DNA from: Chitinophaga sp. HK235 | GTDB taxonomy: Bacteria > Bacteroidota > Bacteroidia > Chitinophagales > Chitinophagaceae | Assembly (NCBI RefSeq): GCF_018255755.1 | Contig: NZ_CP073766.1 | Location: 4,834,501 to 4,898,500, forward strand | Direction of reading: 5' to 3' | DNA: 64,000 bases | Shown here: piece by piece, positions 43,344 to 52,249 of the stretch | Layout of the letters: every line of letters starts with the position of its first letter | Numbering within the stretch: the first letter of the stretch is position 1 | The notes under the pieces: generated by a model | Databases searched by the model: none | What the model was told of the DNA's origin: nothing | Seen by the model: the letters and a program-made list of their open reading frames with translations, nothing else | Translations under genes and position numbers: made by a program

Positions 43344-45065
43344 TTATCCGTTCATGGAGATCAGGAACTCTTCGTTGTTTTTAGTGCCACGCATGTGCTG
43401 GAGCATAAAGTGCATAGACTCGTCAGTGTTCATATCTGCCAGGTGATTGCGCAGGATATGGATACGTTTGAGGGAGTCTTTGTCGAGCAGCAGGTCATCA
43501 CGGCGGGTAGAAGATGCAGATACATCGATAGCCGGGAAGATGCGTTTGTTAGCCAGTTTACGATCGAGCGCGAGCTCCATGTTACCGGTACCTTTAAATT
43601 CTTCGAAGATCACCTCATCCATTTTGGAACCGGTATCTATCAGTGCTGTAGCGAGGATAGTGAGTGAACCACCATGTTCAATTTTACGGGCAGCACCAAA
43701 GAATTGTTTTGGTTTCTGCATCGCGTTGGCTTCCACACCACCACTCAACACCTTACCGGATGCGGGTGCCACGGTATTGTGAGCTCTTGCCAGACGTGTG
43801 ATGGAGTCGAGCAGGATAACTACATCGTGCCCGCATTCTACGAGACGTTTGGCTTTCTGCAAAGCGATAGCAGACACTTTTACGTGTTTCTCTGCTGGTT
43901 CATCGAAGGTAGAAGCAATTACTTCTGCTTTCACACTGCGTTCCATATCAGTCACCTCTTCCGGACGTTCATCGATCAGTACCACCATCAGATAAATTTC
44001 AGGGTGGTTGGTAGCGATGGCGTTGGCCACTTCTTTCAGCAGCATGGTTTTACCTACCTTAGGCTGCGCAACGATCAGGCCGCGCTGTCCTTTACCGATA
44101 GGTGTAAACATATCCATGATACGGGTGGAGTAGTTATTGGAAGTAGTTGTCAGTTTCAGCTTTTCGAAAGGGAACAACGGTGTCAGGTAGTCGAAAGGCA
44201 CGCGGTCACGTACTTCTTCAGGAGACTTACCATTGATGGTTTCCACTTTCAGCAGTGCGAAATATTTCTCTCCTTCTTTTGGCGGACGAACGGAACCCTT
44301 AACGGTGTCGCCGGTTTTCAGGCCAAAGAGTTTTATCTGTGAAGGAGAAACATAAATATCGTCCGGGGAACTCAGGTAGTTATAGTCAGAAGAACGGAGG
44401 AAACCGTAGCCGTCGGGCATCATTTCCAGCACGCCTTCGCTGAGGATTACACCATCAAACTCGATGTTGAAGATAGCATCCTTTTTAGGATACCGCTGTT
44501 TCTGCGCAGCAGGAGCAACCGTATCAATGCCTTCAGGCATCACAAAATCATCATCCTCTTCTTCCTCTTCTGCAGCCGGAACAGCAGTCACTTCTTCCTC
44601 CTCTTCTTCTTCCACTTCATCTTCAGTGAAAGCCGGGATAATGATATCATCATCATCATCGAAAGTGAGCGATGGAATGCTGTCCAGGTCTATATCAAAG
44701 TCTTTTATTTTGGATTTAGTTGCCGGAGCTGGAGCCGGTTCTGGTTCCATTTCTTTTGTTTTACCGGGAGCTTTTTTGGCAGATTTTTTTGCGGCTGGTT
44801 TTTCTTCAGCAACGGAGGGTTCTTCCGTTTCGTGATGCGCTTCGTCTTTCTTTACAGGTTTGCGTTTACGTGCTTTTTTCTCTTCTCCGTTGGACTGGTT
44901 ATCTTCTGAGGCCATCACTGCTTGCTTGTCCAGTATTTTGTAGATCAGGTCCTGTTTGTTCAGTTTTTTTGCGTTGGGAACATCAAGCTTCTCAGCAATG
45001 TCAAGCAGCTCAGGAACGAGCATGTCGTTCAGTTGTAAGATGTCGTACATCATCTGTGTTGTCAA
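43344..45065 (-). CDS. rho: Transcription termination factor Rho
   Basis: The 573-residue helicase ends transcripts by translocating on RNA. It has a Rho_N SAP-like domain (about 8-48), then a long charged insertion (about 50-190) with Lys/Ala-rich and Glu/Asp-rich tracts, the cold-shock RNA-binding domain (about 205-285, GYGFLRSSDYNYLSSPDDIY) and the RecA-type ATPase. The P-loop reads QPKVGKTMLL (near residue 336). The Q-loop and R-loop motifs are also kept. E. coli Rho has 419 residues, so the insertion accounts for the extra length, as in other Bacteroidota. Confidence 0.95.
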   Translation of the reverse strand: MTTQMMYDILQLNDMLVPELLDIAEKLDVPNAKKLNKQDLIYKILDKQAVMASEDNQSNGEEKKARKRKPVKKDEAHHETEEPSVAEEKPAAKKSAKKAPGKTKEMEPEPAPAPATKSKIKDFDIDLDSIPSLTFDDDDDIIIPAFTEDEVEEEEEEEVTAVPAAEEEEEDDDFVMPEGIDTVAPAAQKQRYPKKDAIFNIEFDGVILSEGVLEMMPDGYGFLRSSDYNYLSSPDDIYVSPSQIKLFGLKTGDTVKGSVRPPKEGEKYFALLKVETINGKSPEEVRDRVPFDYLTPLFPFEKLKLTTTSNNYSTRIMDMFTPIGKGQRGLIVAQPKVGKTMLLKEVANAIATNHPEIYLMVVLIDERPEEVTDMERSVKAEVIASTFDEPAEKHVKVSAIALQKAKRLVECGHDVVILLDSITRLARAHNTVAPASGKVLSGGVEANAMQKPKQFFGAARKIEHGGSLTILATALIDTGSKMDEVIFEEFKGTGNMELALDRKLANKRIFPAIDVSASSTRRDDLLLDKDSLKRIHILRNHLADMNTDESMHFMLQHMRGTKNNEEFLISMNG

Positions 45066-45514
45066 ATTTTAGAAGTGTTGTGAGGCGGGTACCACTGCAT
45101 ACCAACATACACCAATTACAAATAATTGTTTTGTGTCAAGAAATTTAATTAGATTATTAAATTTGATAGGGAATGATTGAGTTTAGGAACTGCTGATGAA
45201 GATGTGAAAATGAACTTAATCAGTCAGATTATAACGCAAGATTAAAACAAGTTTTATTATTATCCAAAAAAACTTGCCCCCAAATGCCCCGCAGTCACCG
45301 TTGTTCAGCTATCTGGCCCCACTACTTCCGGCTATAAAAGCGTAGTAGCGCGGTCCTTAAATCTGAGCCTGATCATATATCCGTTTTAATATTATATCAA
45401 TTTTTAACATTTCTTTTGCAACCAGACAGGAGTATATTATCTTGTTAAGCCACCATTAGTGTTATGGACTATGGCGGAGAACACTTATTTTTGCAATCCT
45501 AAAAAAATTAATTT
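45066..45514. other. Divergent intergenic region rho-asnS
   Basis: About 450 nt containing both promoters. I see a short imperfect inverted repeat CTACTTCC...GTAGTAG near 45330-45355 and a -7 box for asnS. No gene is supported. Confidence 0.5.
45486..45493 (+). promoter_or_regulatory. Candidate -7 element of asnS
   Basis: TATTTTTG fits TAnnTTTG and lies 21 nt before the ATG at 45515. The -33 box is not obvious. Confidence 0.4.
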
Positions 45515-46954
45515 ATGAGCCAAAGAGTGAAAGTCAAGCAAATCCTGTCCGATGACAGGACGCATTACGAAGTAACAGTAAAAGGTTGGGTGCGTTCCTT
45601 CCGCAACAACCAGTTTATAGCGTTAAACGACGGCTCTACCAATAATAATCTGCAAGTAGTTATCAACATAGAAAATACCGATGCAGCCCTGCTGAAGCGG
45701 ATCACCACCGGTGCAGCCATCAGCGCCACCGGAGAAGTTATCCCTTCTCTCGGCAAAGGCCAGCGCGTGGAACTGAAAGCCAGCAGCCTGGAAATACTGG
45801 GAGACTGCGATGCGGAAAAATACCCTTTACAGCTGAAAAACAAGCCCAGCCTGGAATACCTGCGTGAAATCGCTCACCTGCGTTTCCGCACCAACACCTT
45901 CGGCGCTGTTTTCCGCGTACGCCACTCCCTGGCTTTCGCAGTACACAAGTTCTTCAACGAACAGGGCTTCGTATACCTGCATACACCCATCATTACCGCT
46001 TCCGATGCAGAAGGTGCCGGTGAAATGTTCAGGGTTACCACCCTCGACATGAAAAACCCGCCCCGTACGGAATCCGGCGAAATTGATTTCAAAGAAGACT
46101 TCTTTGGGAAGTCTACCAACCTGACCGTTTCCGGGCAACTGGAAGGCGAACTCGGTGCGATGGCTTTCGGAGAGATCTATACCTTCGGCCCCACCTTCCG
46201 TGCTGAAAATTCCAACACCGCCCGTCACCTGGCGGAATTCTGGATGATCGAGCCGGAGATGGCCTTCTATGAACTGGAAGATAACATGGACCTGGCAGAA
46301 GCTTTCATCAAATCCCTCATCAGCCACATCCTGGAGCACAACCGCGAAGACCTCGACTTCCTGGCCGCCCGACTGGCAGAAGAGGAAAAACAAAAGCCAC
46401 AACAGGAACGCAGCGAAATGGGACTGCTGGAAAAACTGGAGTTCGTACTGAACAACGAATTCATGCGCATCACCTACACTGAAGCCATCGAGATCCTGAA
46501 AAACAGCAAGCCTAACAAAAACAAGAAGTTCCAGTATCTCATTGAAGGATGGGGCGCAGACCTCCAGAGTGAACACGAACGCTATCTCGTGGAGAAACAC
46601 TTTAAAAAGCCAGTAATCCTGACTGATTATCCGAAAGAAATCAAGTCCTTCTACATGAAGCTCAACGAAGACAATAAAACCGTAAGAGCAATGGACATCC
46701 TCTTCCCCGGCATCGGTGAGATGGTAGGCGGTTCACAACGTGAAGAAGATTACGATAAACTGGTAAAACGCATGGAAGAAATGCATGTACCGGTAGATGA
46801 ACTGTCCTGGTACCTCGATACCCGCCGCTTTGGCACCGCACCGCACTCCGGCTTCGGTCTGGGCTTCGAGCGTATGATGCTGTTCGTAACCGGTATGACC
46901 AACATCCGCGACGTGATTCCTTTCCCAAGGACACCGAAAAATGCCGACTTCTAA
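45515..46954 (+). CDS. asnS: Asparaginyl-tRNA synthetase
   Basis: The 479-residue class IIb synthetase has an OB-fold anticodon-binding domain (about 15-110) and a catalytic domain. Motif 2 is visible as FGPTFRAENSNTARHLAEFWMIEPE (quoted in parts: FGPTFRAENSN, then LAEFWMIEPE) and motif 3 as GFGLGFERMMLFVTGM near 445-460. The sequence is AsnRS rather than AspRS. It is a single-gene unit with its own promoter box and terminator. Confidence 0.96.
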   Translation: MSQRVKVKQILSDDRTHYEVTVKGWVRSFRNNQFIALNDGSTNNNLQVVINIENTDAALLKRITTGAAISATGEVIPSLGKGQRVELKASSLEILGDCDAEKYPLQLKNKPSLEYLREIAHLRFRTNTFGAVFRVRHSLAFAVHKFFNEQGFVYLHTPIITASDAEGAGEMFRVTTLDMKNPPRTESGEIDFKEDFFGKSTNLTVSGQLEGELGAMAFGEIYTFGPTFRAENSNTARHLAEFWMIEPEMAFYELEDNMDLAEAFIKSLISHILEHNREDLDFLAARLAEEEKQKPQQERSEMGLLEKLEFVLNNEFMRITYTEAIEILKNSKPNKNKKFQYLIEGWGADLQSEHERYLVEKHFKKPVILTDYPKEIKSFYMKLNEDNKTVRAMDILFPGIGEMVGGSQREEDYDKLVKRMEEMHVPVDELSWYLDTRRFGTAPHSGFGLGFERMMLFVTGMTNIRDVIPFPRTPKNADF

Positions 46955-46976
46955 CTGTGATGAATAAATCATAACT

Positions 46977-47010
46977 ACCCTGTATGAGCCTTGCTTGTAC
47001 AGGGTTTTTT
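46977..47010 (+). terminator. Intrinsic terminator of asnS
   Basis: The 8-bp stem ACCCTGTA with TACAGGGT, a 13-nt loop and a T6 tract. Confidence 0.88.
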
Positions 47011-47059
47011 ATGCTTTTATATTTTTTATTTTTTTGTTCCTCATGTTTTTATGGAAAGT

Positions 47060-47095
47060 GATGCAGGCTGCATCTATTTAGCAGAAAGCGCTTTC
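47060..47095. promoter_or_regulatory. Two palindromes upstream of exbD
   Basis: GATGCAG-G-CTGCATC (47060-47074) and GAAAGCGCTTTC (47084-47095) are both perfect palindromes, 9 nt apart. The second has the form of a LacI-family operator. They end about 35 nt before the exbD start, so an operator role is plausible. No LacI gene is in the window. Confidence 0.45.
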
Positions 47096-47129
47096 AACCA
47101 TTTTTTTCGTATATGCAAAACCGTTAGTT

Positions 47130-47660
47130 ATGGCTGAAATGAATACGACTGCTCCCAATGGCCGCCACTGCGGCAAAAGAACACGCAGCAACAAAAAATC
47201 AACCCGTGTGGATATGACCCCCATGGTAGACCTGGGTTTTCTGCTGATCACATTTTTTATGCTTACCACTACCCTGGCACAGCCCAAAACCATGGACCTG
47301 CTGATGCCCCGCAGTGACGGAGATCCTATGTCACTGGCTGCCAGCAAAGCACTGACTGTTATCCTGGGACCTCAGGGTCGCATCGCCTGGTATGAAGGCA
47401 TCGGAGATGATCCTTCCCGGCCGCCACAGGTAAATTATACCTCTTTCGCCAACCATAACGGCATCCGCGATATCATCATCCGTAAAAAAGAAGCAGTGAG
47501 TAATGCCTTCCACAAAAATGATCTGATGGTGCTCATCAAAGCCGACAAGCAGGCCCGCTATGAAAATGTGGTGGACATCATGGATGAAATGCTGATCAAC
47601 CAGGTAGACCGCTACGCTATTGTCGACATCCATCCCAAAGAAGAAGCCTATTTTAAGTAA
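47130..47660 (+). CDS. ExbD/TolR-family biopolymer transport protein
   Basis: The 176-residue protein has a basic cytoplasmic N terminus (about 1-30), one membrane helix (VDLGFLLITFFMLTTTL, about 32-48) with the conserved Asp in TPMVDLGF that carries protons, and a periplasmic domain. It would work with an ExbB/TolQ partner to energise TonB or Tol, but no exbB or tonB gene is adjacent. The gene stands between asnS and a 2OG oxygenase. Confidence 0.88.
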   Translation: MAEMNTTAPNGRHCGKRTRSNKKSTRVDMTPMVDLGFLLITFFMLTTTLAQPKTMDLLMPRSDGDPMSLAASKALTVILGPQGRIAWYEGIGDDPSRPPQVNYTSFANHNGIRDIIIRKKEAVSNAFHKNDLMVLIKADKQARYENVVDIMDEMLINQVDRYAIVDIHPKEEAYFK

Positions 47661-47757
47661 TGCTGCGACATGTCTGCAGTCTCCTTATCTGCTTCGGCTG
47701 CTGCACCATTCGTACCTGATATTCCGTACCTTTACCGCTCCAAAACAATTAAACGAT

Positions 47758-48714
47758 ATGGCAATTACCCACTCCATCCCATCAGTAGACCTGGCAGACT
47801 TCACCTCCGGTGATGCCGACAGGAAAGCTGCTTTTGTGCAGCAACTGGGAAAGGCTTATGAAGAAGTTGGTTTTGTAGCGGTAAAGAATCATGGTATTCC
47901 CGACGAGCTGATTGCAGACCTCTACAATTACGTACAAGCGTTTTTCAAGCTTTCCTTCGAAACCAAACATACATACGAAATTCCTGAACTGGCCGGCCAG
48001 CGCGGTTACACCTCCTTCGGTAAGGAACACGCCAAAGGTTATGAGGCACCTGACCTGAAAGAGTTTTTCCAGTTTGGTCAGACTGTGGAAGACAATGACC
48101 CTATCGGGGAAGAATATCCACCTAACGTAGCGGTGGCAGAAGTACCAGCTTTCACACCGACCTTTTTTAAAGCTTACCGCGGCTTTGAGACTTCCGGCAA
48201 GCACCTGCTGCAGGCTATCGCCCTGTTCCTGGGCCTGGACGAGCACTACTTCGATGACAAAATACACAATGGTAATTCCATTCTCAGGGCCATCCACTAC
48301 CCTCCTATCACTCAGGAGCCTAAATCGGCTATCAGAGCGGAACAACATGAGGATATCAATCTGATTACCCTGCTGGTAGGCGCTTCTGCCGACGGCCTGC
48401 AGATCCTGGACAAACAAGACAACTGGGTGCCGGTAACATCTCTGCCCGAACAGATTGTGGTAAACGTGGGCGATATGCTGCAACGCCTTACCAACAACCG
48501 GTTAAAATCCACTACGCACCGGGTTGTCAACCCACCCCGCGAAAAGTGGCATACCTCCCGTTATTCCATCCCCTTCTTCCTGCATCCTAAATCCGGTATG
48601 AAGCTGGATTGTCTGGAAAGCTGCGTTACCGCCGAAAATCCGCTGGCATATGAGCCTATCACTGCCGGTGAATACCTCGATGAACGCCTGCGCGAAATTG
48701 GGCTGAAAAAATAA
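47758..48714 (+). CDS. Isopenicillin N synthase-like 2OG-Fe(II) oxygenase
   Basis: The 318-residue protein starts at the ATG at 47758; a longer frame overlapping exbD is rejected. It has the DIOX_N region (about 1-120) and a jelly-roll catalytic domain. Iron ligands are His and Asp of EQHEDINLITLL (near 200) and a later His in KSTTHRVVNPP; RYSIPFF provides the Arg-x-Ser that binds the co-substrate. The family includes plant-type and IPNS-like oxygenases; the substrate here is unknown. No antibiotic cluster surrounds it. A terminator follows. Confidence 0.9.
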   Translation: MAITHSIPSVDLADFTSGDADRKAAFVQQLGKAYEEVGFVAVKNHGIPDELIADLYNYVQAFFKLSFETKHTYEIPELAGQRGYTSFGKEHAKGYEAPDLKEFFQFGQTVEDNDPIGEEYPPNVAVAEVPAFTPTFFKAYRGFETSGKHLLQAIALFLGLDEHYFDDKIHNGNSILRAIHYPPITQEPKSAIRAEQHEDINLITLLVGASADGLQILDKQDNWVPVTSLPEQIVVNVGDMLQRLTNNRLKSTTHRVVNPPREKWHTSRYSIPFFLHPKSGMKLDCLESCVTAENPLAYEPITAGEYLDERLREIGLKK

Positions 48715-48731
48715 ACTGTCTCCTGACATAC

Positions 48732-48763
48732 AAAGTCCCGGCAAGGTTACTTACCGGGACTTT
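48732..48763 (+). terminator. Intrinsic terminator of the 2OG oxygenase gene
   Basis: A perfect 10-bp stem AAAGTCCCGG with CCGGGACTTT and a 12-nt loop, with T-rich sequence after it. Confidence 0.85.
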
Positions 48764-49078
48764 ACATTTTATCCTGCGCACGGGCAAGTCTGGTTATTTT
48801 CTTTCGGCTTCTCTGTATGGTTATTTTTTCGCTGGTTTTTCCAATATGGTCAGACTTTTAGTCCGGGCACTCTTTCATGCCGGTGGGTTAAATCTTCGCA
48901 AGAACAAACTATCACAACGGATAAAAGGCCATATTCGATTAGATAGCCTCCCGTATTACAAGTATTGTGCCTTTGTTACATTACAGATTAGTATAATTAG
49001 CAACACTATTGTATTTTGTAGGATTATTTTTACTAACTTATTGAATCCTTTGGAGCGGAATTCACTTTATCAATAACT
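48764..49078. other. Intergenic region before the chromate transporter
   Basis: About 315 nt that must hold the promoter of the downstream gene. A 76-codon frame at 48846-49076 looks non-coding. No RNA gene is seen. Confidence 0.5.
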
Positions 49079-50272
49079 GTGTTTCTACGTCATATACCTT
49101 TTCTCAAAGCGGTGCTATTACATAGCATAACTGCCTACGGTGGCCCGCAGGGGCACCTGGCAATGATGATGAAAACATTTGTGTACCAGCGAAAAGATGT
49201 TACCGAGCAGGAGCTGATGGAATATAATGCTTTCTGCCAGTTGCTTCCCGGGGCATCATCATCCCAAACCCTTACCCTCATTGGCTATAAACGCGGTGGC
49301 GTATTACTGGCCATCTTTACCCTGCTTATCTGGATCACGCCGGCCTGCCTGATGATGGGCTCGCTTAGTTTCCTGCTGCAGTATTTCGATAAAAGGGCCT
49401 TACAAACAGATATTTTTAAATACGTACAGCCTATGGCGGTAGGCTTTCTGGCCTATGGCGGCCTCAAGGCATACCGGATCAGCATCAACAATGTGGCCAC
49501 CTTTGTGATCATGATCGTAGCTATGTTTGCTGCCTGCTACCTCAAATCACCCTGGACCTTCCCCGCCCTGATCATATTGGGCGGCATTGTTTCCAACTTC
49601 AGTAACAAACGTATTCCGGATATTTCAGATAAACCCAAAAAAATACAGTGGGGAAATATATGGCTGTTTGTGCTCATCTTCGTACTGGCAGGTATCCTCT
49701 CGGAATATGCCCGCTCCCATGAATGGGTGACGCGCCGTCCCTTCAACCTCTTTGAGAACTTCTACCGTTTCGGCAGCCTGGTATTCGGCGGGGGTGATAT
49801 CCTGATCGCCATGATGCTGGAACAGTATGTGACCCGTGCCAAATCGCAGTATCTGAGCGCGGAGGAACTGCTTACCGGTGCTGGTATTATGCGTGCGCTC
49901 CCTGGCCCCACCTTCTCAATATCCGCTTATGTAGGAGGCATGGCCATGCGTAATCTGGGCATGGGCTACCAGTTTTTAGGCTGTGTGCTGGCACCGATCG
50001 CTATTTTCCTGCCAAGCCTGTTACTGGTGCTCTTCTTTTTCCCTATCTGGCATAACCTGAAAAAATATGTGATCATCTACCGCGCCCTCGAAGGCATCAA
50101 CGCAGTAGTAGTCGGTATCATGTGGGCCGCCACCTTTATTCTCTTTCTGGCGATCCCTACCAACTGGTACAACATCCTGATCATGATCTGTACCCTGGCA
50201 TTACTGATATTTACGAAACTCCCATCGCCATTTATCGTAATTGCCTGCCTCATCATGGGCTGGATCCTGTAA
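49079..50272 (+). CDS. Chromate transporter (CHR/ChrA family)
   Basis: The 397-residue membrane protein has two CHR domains (about 5-180 and 205-395) and ten or so hydrophobic segments. The N-terminal FGGP-type motif appears as AYGGPQGHLAMM (19-30), followed by FCQLLPGASSSQTLTLIGYKRGG; the second half has FGGGDILIAMM and MRALPGPTFSIS. It starts with GTG at 49079, chosen because the family begins at this point. It is predicted to move chromate or another oxyanion such as sulphate. It is convergent with the sigma-54 regulator, with 4 nt between stops. Confidence 0.9.
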   Translation: MFLRHIPFLKAVLLHSITAYGGPQGHLAMMMKTFVYQRKDVTEQELMEYNAFCQLLPGASSSQTLTLIGYKRGGVLLAIFTLLIWITPACLMMGSLSFLLQYFDKRALQTDIFKYVQPMAVGFLAYGGLKAYRISINNVATFVIMIVAMFAACYLKSPWTFPALIILGGIVSNFSNKRIPDISDKPKKIQWGNIWLFVLIFVLAGILSEYARSHEWVTRRPFNLFENFYRFGSLVFGGGDILIAMMLEQYVTRAKSQYLSAEELLTGAGIMRALPGPTFSISAYVGGMAMRNLGMGYQFLGCVLAPIAIFLPSLLLVLFFFPIWHNLKKYVIIYRALEGINAVVVGIMWAATFILFLAIPTNWYNILIMICTLALLIFTKLPSPFIVIACLIMGWIL

Positions 50273-50276
50273 GCTG

Positions 50277-51608
50277 CTAAATATTGTACTCTTTGATCTT
50301 ATTGTACAGCGTAGTAAGGCCGATGTCGAGCAACTCTGCTGCCCTCGTCTTATTGCCCTTTACCTGACCCAGTACTTTGATGATATGGCTTCTCTCCATA
50401 TCTGCCAGTCGAAGAGAAGATGCGTTGTCATCTTTCCCCTGCTGGAAATCAAAAGGCAGAGAAGACACATCCAGTATATCCGTGTCCGTGAGAATGGCCG
50501 CCCTTTCAATCACATTACGCAATTCCCTGATATTACCCTTCCAGCTATGTTGTTGTAAAGCCTGCAGAAAAGCAGGACTCATACCCGTCAGCCGTTTGTT
50601 CATCTTGGGCGCGAACTGCTGAATAAACCAGGTAGCCAGTAAAGGAATATCCTTTTTACGGTTGTTCAGCGATGGCAGTGATATCTGGAAAACGGACAGG
50701 CGATAAAACAGGTCTTCCCGGAAATGACCGGCAGCGATCTCCTGTTCGAGGTTGCGGTTGGTGGCGGCAATCACCCGGACGTCTGTTTTAATGGCTTTGG
50801 GCTCGCCTACTTTATAAAACTCCTGGGCCTCCAGTACACGCAGCAGTTTGGCTTGCAGCTCTACCGGCATCTCCCCCATTTCATCCAGGAAAATGGTACC
50901 GCCACGGGCTTCTTCAAAAAATCCTTTTTTATCTTTTACCGCACCGGTAAAAGCGCCGGCCACATGGCCAAACAGCTCACTTTCCAGGATATCTTTGCCG
51001 ATAGCGCTGCAGTTGACCGCCACAAACGGCTGCTGACGGCGGTTGCTGCCTTCATGAATGGCATGGGCAAACACTTCCTTCCCCGAACCGGTTTCACCCA
51101 GCAGCAGCACCGTCATATCCGAAGGGGCTACTTTCCTCGCCAGTTCTATCGCGCTCATGATTTCAGGCGAAGAGCCCAGTATATTGTCAAAATTATATTT
51201 GCCGGCAATCTTTTTTTCCAGGTCGCGGATACGGAACTGCAGCCGGGCTTTGTCCATGGCTTTGCTTACCAGCGGCAGGATACGGTTGTTGTCATCTCCT
51301 TTGGTGATATAGTCGAAAGCGCCGTTTTTGATGGCCTGTACTCCGTCGGCGATATTGCCATAGGCAGTCAGGACGATGGTTTCAACCTGCGGAAAACGGG
51401 TGCGGATCGTTGGTACCAGCTCCACCCCATTGCCATCAGGTAGTTTCACGTCCGACAACACAACACTGATTTCTTCTTTTTCCAGGATTTTCATGGCAGA
51501 CCTGATATTGCCTGCTTCATGCATCGTATAACCTTCCAATGCCAGCAAACGGCTCAGTAGCTTCCGTAACTGGTCTTCATCATCTATAATGAGTATATGG
51601 CCCTTCAA
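50277..51608 (-). CDS. NtrC-family sigma-54-dependent response regulator
   Basis: The 443-residue activator has a receiver domain (about 1-120, acceptor Asp53 in VVLSDVKLPDG), a sigma-54 AAA+ domain (about 142-370) with Walker A GETGSGKE (171-178), the sigma-54 contact loop GAFTGA, Walker B GGTIFLDEMGE, and a Fis-type HTH (about 400-443). All parts needed for activation are present. No histidine kinase is adjacent. It differs from the second activator (60878-62311) by having the consensus GAFTGA. Confidence 0.94.
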   Translation of the reverse strand: MKGHILIIDDEDQLRKLLSRLLALEGYTMHEAGNIRSAMKILEKEEISVVLSDVKLPDGNGVELVPTIRTRFPQVETIVLTAYGNIADGVQAIKNGAFDYITKGDDNNRILPLVSKAMDKARLQFRIRDLEKKIAGKYNFDNILGSSPEIMSAIELARKVAPSDMTVLLLGETGSGKEVFAHAIHEGSNRRQQPFVAVNCSAIGKDILESELFGHVAGAFTGAVKDKKGFFEEARGGTIFLDEMGEMPVELQAKLLRVLEAQEFYKVGEPKAIKTDVRVIAATNRNLEQEIAAGHFREDLFYRLSVFQISLPSLNNRKKDIPLLATWFIQQFAPKMNKRLTGMSPAFLQALQQHSWKGNIRELRNVIERAAILTDTDILDVSSLPFDFQQGKDDNASSLRLADMERSHIIKVLGQVKGNKTRAAELLDIGLTTLYNKIKEYNI

Positions 51609-51705
51609 GGTATCTCAGATTTAATTATTTGGATTGTTGCCTGCGGGACTACGGGCCCCACCTATAACAACAACAAAATAACTAAATAAGTACATAACAA
51701 AATCC

Positions 51706-52224
51706 TTAAATGTTGTCCTTGGTGGCATCACCGGCAGACTTTTGATTGGCCTTAAAAACGAGTGCTCCCAGCATAGCGGCCAGCACACCCATAGCAATAT
51801 CAGCAATCAACACATTGCCTACAAACAGAATCCAGAACCTTTCCTTTTCTGTTTCTATCCCTCTGATAATCCTGGGCGTCTGCTGAAAGCCCTGAGGTAT
51901 CAGGCGATGAATAGTCCCATTTACTACCAGAACATGAAATATCAGGGCAAATATCCCCAGCAGGAAGGTAGCGAGGAAGGTGGTCCGGATACCCAGGTAA
52001 AAAGCAGAAGCCGTAGAAGTCTTCTCTCCATGCCTTCCGTTATAATGTATGATGGAGATTAAAATACCTACAAAAAACACCAGGGCGATACCAAAGCCTG
52101 TCCATAACGCACCGTATTGATCGGTTGCATAAAAAACAACTGTGAGTACCATACAAATAACGGCGATAATGATGCCGTATCCCTTCGAATGTACAACGGG
52201 AAGATGTAGATGAAACCGTTGCAT
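51706..52224 (-). CDS. DUF4199-like membrane protein
   Basis: The 172-residue protein from the ATG at 52224 has four hydrophobic segments (about 12-30, 38-56, 75-95 and 130-155) and the tail is charged. It resembles the DUF4199 family of Bacteroidota inner-membrane proteins of unknown function. It starts 25 nt after the LigD stop, so it may be the last gene of the Ku-LigD transcript. A longer frame to 52335 overlaps LigD and is not favoured. Confidence 0.72.
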   Translation of the reverse strand: MQRFHLHLPVVHSKGYGIIIAVICMVLTVVFYATDQYGALWTGFGIALVFFVGILISIIHYNGRHGEKTSTASAFYLGIRTTFLATFLLGIFALIFHVLVVNGTIHRLIPQGFQQTPRIIRGIETEKERFWILFVGNVLIADIAMGVLAAMLGALVFKANQKSAGDATKDNI

Positions 52225-52249
52225 AATAGGTAGTTTAAAGGTAAACAAG

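Noticed and set aside
43674..44342. 222-codon frame antisense to rho
   Set aside because: It mirrors conserved Rho ATPase sequence and has a Cys/His/Phe-rich composition unlike a real protein here.
45827..46600. 257-codon frame antisense to asnS
   Set aside because: The asnS frame has all class II motifs; the antisense product has no family signature.
48846..49076. 76-codon frame before the chromate transporter
   Set aside because: Composition and lack of any motif fit AT-rich intergenic DNA that must contain the promoter.
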